Assembly: GCA_032622095.1 (NCBI GenBank)
Contig: CP136061.1
Span: 91,241,845 to 91,305,844 of the forward strand
DNA length: 64,000 bases
Origin: Siphonodentalium dalli
Lineage: Eukaryota; Mollusca; Scaphopoda; Gadilida; Siphonodentaliidae
Direction: 5' to 3'
This document shows, one piece after another, positions 60,478 through 64,000 of the stretch (the stretch's first letter is position 1; each line of letters opens with the position of its first letter). Both the position numbers and the translations under genes were made by a program. The notes under the pieces are model-generated. The model was not told the origin of the DNA. It did not search any database and saw only the letters and a list, made by a program, of their open reading frames with translations.

Positions 60478-61000
60478 CCTGGTGTGATAGTAGTCTCCAT
60501 TTTATCGGTCGTACTTGGTGTGATAGTAGTCTCCATTTTATCGGTCGAATTTGGAGTGATAGTAGTCTCCATTTTATCGGTCGAACTTGGAGTGATAGTA
60601 GTCTCCATTTTATCGGTCGAACTTGGTGTGATAGTAGTCTCCGTTTTATCGGTCGAATTTGGAGTGATAGTAGTCTCCATTTTATCGGTCGAATTGATAG
60701 TAGTCTCCATTTTATCGGTCGCACTTGGAGTGATAGTAGTCTCCATGTTATCGGTCCAACTTGGAGTGATAGTAGTCTCCATTTTATCGGTCGAACTTGG
60801 TGTGATAGTAGTCTCCATTTTATCGGTCGAACTTGGTGTGATAGTAGTCTCCATGTTATCGGTCGCACTTGGAGTGATAGTAGTCTCCATTTTATCGGTC
60901 GAACTTGGAGTGATAGTAGTCTCCATTTTATCGGTCGAACTTGGTGTGATAGTAGTCTCCATTTTATCGGTCGAACTTGGTGTGATAGTAGTCTCCATGT
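60478..61000 (-). repeat. 36-bp coding minisatellite within the receptor stalk exon
   Basis: Plus-strand units read GGAGTGATAGTAGTCTCCAT then TTTATCGGTCGAACTT. Fourteen units were counted, all but one of 36 bp. The single short unit lacks 6 bp, so the frame is kept throughout, which is consistent with selection on the protein. Confidence 0.88.
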
Positions 61001-61102
61001 TTGTGGTCGTACTTGTGACAGTAGTCTCAATTGCTGTTGTGGCTGTTGTAGTCGTTGTGGCCGCCACCGTCGTAGTTGTTGTTTTCAAAGTAATGGTTGA
61101 CT
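60479..61102 (-). CDS. Type I membrane protein, Thr-rich repeat (mucin-like stalk) exon
   Basis: This exon of about 624 nt enters after the acceptor AATATTGCAG in phase 1 and leaves at CAG|GTACG in phase 1. The encoded segment is a run of Thr-rich residues followed by about 14 copies of a 12-residue repeat of the form METTITPSSTDK, then METTITPG. One copy is shortened to 10 residues. Thr/Ser density of this kind is typical of O-glycosylated extracellular stalks. A second possible donor, also phase 1, lies 33 nt further on (exon end 60446), so the exact end is uncertain. The frame stays open past both donors to a stop at 60159, giving a possible retained-intron form. Upstream exons (signal peptide, ligand-binding domain) are not visible and probably lie beyond the right edge or in 61.1-64 kb. 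Product identity is unknown. Confidence 0.72.
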
Positions 61103-61427
61103 CTGCAATATTGGAGACAATTTACACTAACGTGTGGGGGTGCAGAAAAGATTGAAATATCCTGAATATCAAGATGTATGTTACTCATATTATATGCCTT
61201 GTCTTTTTGAAAGCAAAATAGACGACTGTGACCAATTTGTATTATTGCCATGATTTAAATTCTTCATCAGTAATATGCAAAAATTAGCATGATATAAATC
61301 GGGCGGCATAGTGATTGGCATAACGTATAATCTTAATATTAGTAATGTTATTGAAACCAAAATCGCAATTTATTAACTGGGTCGAAAAAACAAAAGTAAA
61401 TACCTATTCAACACACACGTAATTATT

Positions 61428-62340
61428 GTGGTGATTGTATTTACATTCCACCAGAAGGCAGTAATTATTTCTTAAAAGATATGTTTGATGAAATTGAAAG
61501 CGAAAATATATTTGTCACTGGTGACCTGAATGCGACACATATAGTGATATTAACAGACGAAGAAGCACTGCCAATGCATTAATGTATCAATATGAATCTG
61601 AACACATATCTGTATTGGGGTTATCCAATACGCATTTCAACAGAGTTAGTCAAGATCCCCTGCCAGAAAACCCGTATTGAACAATTATTTTAGATGGGCG
61701 ACTAGGTGCCAATGCAATGGATATCGAGATGGCCTCTGATATGCATTGTTCAATCAAACAGTATTAACATAAGGTATCATAATCAATGTATCAAACGTAC
61801 ACATGGTATAGAATCTCAAAGCAAATACTCACGGATTAAAAATTAGACCAATATAATGAATTAGAATTTATAGCGAATGTTGATTTCGAACAAATCTACA
61901 AAATTAAAAACCTATTGGGTTCTATCTCTGGATGCTGATGTAAACATATTTTCATTTCCAAATCCAAATATCACTGGGTGTTCTTAATAGCGACCAATTG
62001 CATGATGTAGTCAGCTCATTGACAAGTATGTTTGTGTCATTATCTGAACAAACCCTGGGAACAGTCATAATAACATTCATTGACACCACAACCAGAAAAG
62101 GTAACAATTAACCTTTTGCTTAATAAGGCTTGTCGTGTGAAAGAATATAATTTCGCCAAGCATCCCGTAAACAAAACTAAGCGCCCCAAATTACCCTCAG
62201 TCAAAATAATTTAGACAAGCAACGCAGAGACGTATAAGCATGGAATGGATATAGCAATCAAGTTTCATCGAAATTTAGTAGCACACGAACTGGATCCCAA
62301 ACGATAAAGGAAAAAGAAGAACATTTTAACCCACATCATA
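61428..62340 (+). pseudogene. Decayed LINE endonuclease region, clade not assigned
   Basis: The plus strand reads CGDCIYIPPEGSNYF then ENIFVTGDLNA, the typical x-Y-x-P-x-x-S and G-D-x-N-A signatures of the retroelement endonuclease. This is followed by STANALMYQYESEHISVLGL and HFNRVSQDPLPENP with stops. Downstream to 62340, broken frames contain charged runs (RVKEYNFAKHPVNK) like the segment before the reverse transcriptase. It is unrelated in sequence to the L1/Tx1-like element, and a SINE follows it. Confidence 0.6.
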
Positions 62341-62389
62341 GCAACGTAATCAATCTTGAAACATTCACTGGATACTTCATGGAAATTAA

Positions 62390-62703
62390 CGGGGGTGTCG
62401 GTTGCTCAGTCGGTTAGTGGTACGACTCCAAACAGTCTCGCCCTACAGTGCTGACGATGAGGGTTCAATTCCACATGTTTCCATCGTGGACTTTGTAACT
62501 CGAAATCGTTATCTGGTGGAGTTACCAGTTACTCGCCGATGGCGGGTAGATTGCCGCGCAGAATTGACCAATTTATCAGACATTGAAATCACTGTTAGAT
62601 TAGCCGTGAGTTGGCGGATTTCCTCCACAACTAAAACTGGCAAATCGTGATATGGCATTAGTTGCTGAAAGCGACATTAAACCCTAATCAAGGAAACAAT
62701 CAA
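62390..62703 (+). mobile_element. tRNA-derived SINE, copy 2, with CAAT tail
   Basis: The head GTTGCTCAGTCGGTTAGTGG (A box) and GGGTTCAATTCC (B box) precede the same body as copy 1. The 3' end reads GACATTAAACCCTAATCAAG followed by CAATCAATC, a short-repeat tail of the type used by many invertebrate SINEs. It sits immediately downstream of the decayed LINE at 61.4-62.3 kb. Confidence 0.8.
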
Positions 62704-64000
62704 TCATGGAAATTAACTCGACAAATCATACACATGACCAGTTCTTAGAATGTGGTATCCAGAGTGGATTGTATTGTAACAGTTGCCGTTTATGCAGACC
62801 TCAATTGTCCAGGGATCGAGCCGATGGCGGCCACATTTGCCAGATGGCCTTTTTTTTCGAAAATGGCCAAACAAAATATTATTTGGCAAAATTGTTTGCC
62901 AAAGTTTTTTTTACCCGAAATAGTAAATAATTTAAAATTAGTTTTTGCATCGAAGAGGATCTCAAAATGTCAGTAACCTATTGGCGAGCGCGCACTCAGT
63001 ATACTGACCGATGGTTGGTTAAACCGGATTCACGAATAAATTGTGTTCTCCGAAGCCGCTGTTTAATTATTGCTAAATATAGGAAATAGTGGAGACTTGG
63101 ATTCAAATATGCGATTGTTTTTGGGAGGTAAACATTAGATATATCGATACATCATGATTTTTTTAAAACAAAAGGTGGGTTTTGAGCGATAATTATTTGA
63201 CGTTGAAATGGACTATATATTTTCTCCTGTGCTATCAATGTATCCATCAGCCGGTGTTTTCTGTGACGTTTGTGTTCAGCGTCGGTTTTCAAAGTTTTGG
63301 AACAGTTTATCCTACCAATTTACTCGATTGATTGGCTTTGGAATTTTAAGAATCGGTTGAGGCGTTTGTGAATTATGGCCGTTAGAAGTGAGGCGGTATC
63401 TGAAAATTGAACTCCCTTATTACATATGTATTGTATACTGACGCACTTTTTAAAGTTGCGCGCTCGCTTTAAACTGACATAATTTTTAATTTATATTTTA
63501 CTCGTTCTATCTCTGATTTTGGTATTTAAAAATTGTTTTCAGTTGAACATGTTGGACAGCAGTGTTGTTCTCAAGTTGGAAATATCATAACGGAAGATCA
63601 GCGTACCGCGGTCAATAATGTGTTGGATGTTTCAGCTTGATGTCTGGGCTATTTCGTGTCGATTATGTTTGTGATTTACCAGGAAGGGTACGAAAACACA
63701 TATTTTGGCTGATCCTCTATAACCCGGTCCGCCGCTATAATCCGTTCCGATTACTGGATGTGTTATACAGCAATATGAAACTACATTGAAACGCAAGGAA
63801 GTTGGCAATGGTATAAGCTTTAATGTTCAATATATGATAAATGGATATAAATCGGACAAGGACGTGGATATAGAGTATGGGTAGTAGCTAGGTGTGCATT
63901 ACAAATTTCCAATTATACATCGCGCCATTGAATCAGACATAATTCCAAACTGTGTCAAATGTATTTGCAGTTTATTTAGAATTTCCACACATCGCGTTTC
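62704..64000. other. No gene found
   Basis: Apart from the palindromic repeat at 62830-62925, nothing is recognised. Upstream receptor exons may be hidden here or beyond the edge. Confidence 0.5.

Noticed and set aside
60448-61155. Plus-strand 235-codon hydrophobic ORF
   Set aside because: It is the complement of the Thr-rich repeat exon; splice phases and the TM/tail exons support the minus strand.

Overview
This window looks like AT-rich, repeat-dense animal nuclear DNA. It carries GT/AG introns in extracellular-protein genes, tRNA-headed SINEs ending in (CAAT)-type tails, an L1/Tx1-like LINE, TTAA-type MITEs and many minisatellites. Nothing bacterial or viral is evident. The SINE architecture and cadherin/mucin-type genes suggest a marine lophotrochozoan, most likely a mollusc; that is inference, since no species-diagnostic gene is present.

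Two protein-coding genes are supported, both by splice sites and matching intron phase, and both run off the evidence at one end. (1) On the + strand at 15.9-20.6 kb, four exons encode two cadherin repeats of a larger cadherin-family protein; three of the four exons are bounded by phase-0 introns. Its first and last exons were not found. (2) On the - strand, four phase-compatible exons (61102-60479, 59649-59593, 59019-58941, 36018-35469) encode the C-terminal part of a type I membrane protein. It has a Thr-rich 12-residue repeat stalk, a Ser/Asn linker, one transmembrane segment with an RKRR stop-transfer, and a 182-residue tail with NPxY and several YxxPhi motifs. The last intron is about 22.9 kb. 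The two genes converge, with the interval 20.6-35.5 kb between them.

The rest is intron or intergenic DNA built of repeats. 0-15 kb: LINE tail fragment, tandem duplications, trinucleotide tract, a 1.5-kb TIR element carrying a 62-bp minisatellite, and a LINE ORF2 with an inverted 5' piece (twin-priming structure) inserted in an older repeat. 15-23 kb: cadherin exons with tandem duplications in their introns. 23.1-25.7 kb: a 54-bp minisatellite with higher-order organisation. 27.8-34.5 kb: a 118-bp tandem repeat and TTAA-flanked MITEs of two families. 36-50 kb: large inverted dispersed repeats, a 485-bp tandem duplication, and a pair of hairpin-ended inverted units enclosing a PHD-finger relic. 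50-64 kb: hairpin duplications, SINEs, a dimeric tandem repeat built round a GCCATCTTGG core, the receptor exons, and a second LINE relic.

No rRNA, canonical tRNA, CRISPR array, operon or promoter could be supported. Long ORFs inside the tandem arrays are best explained by repeat periods divisible by three.
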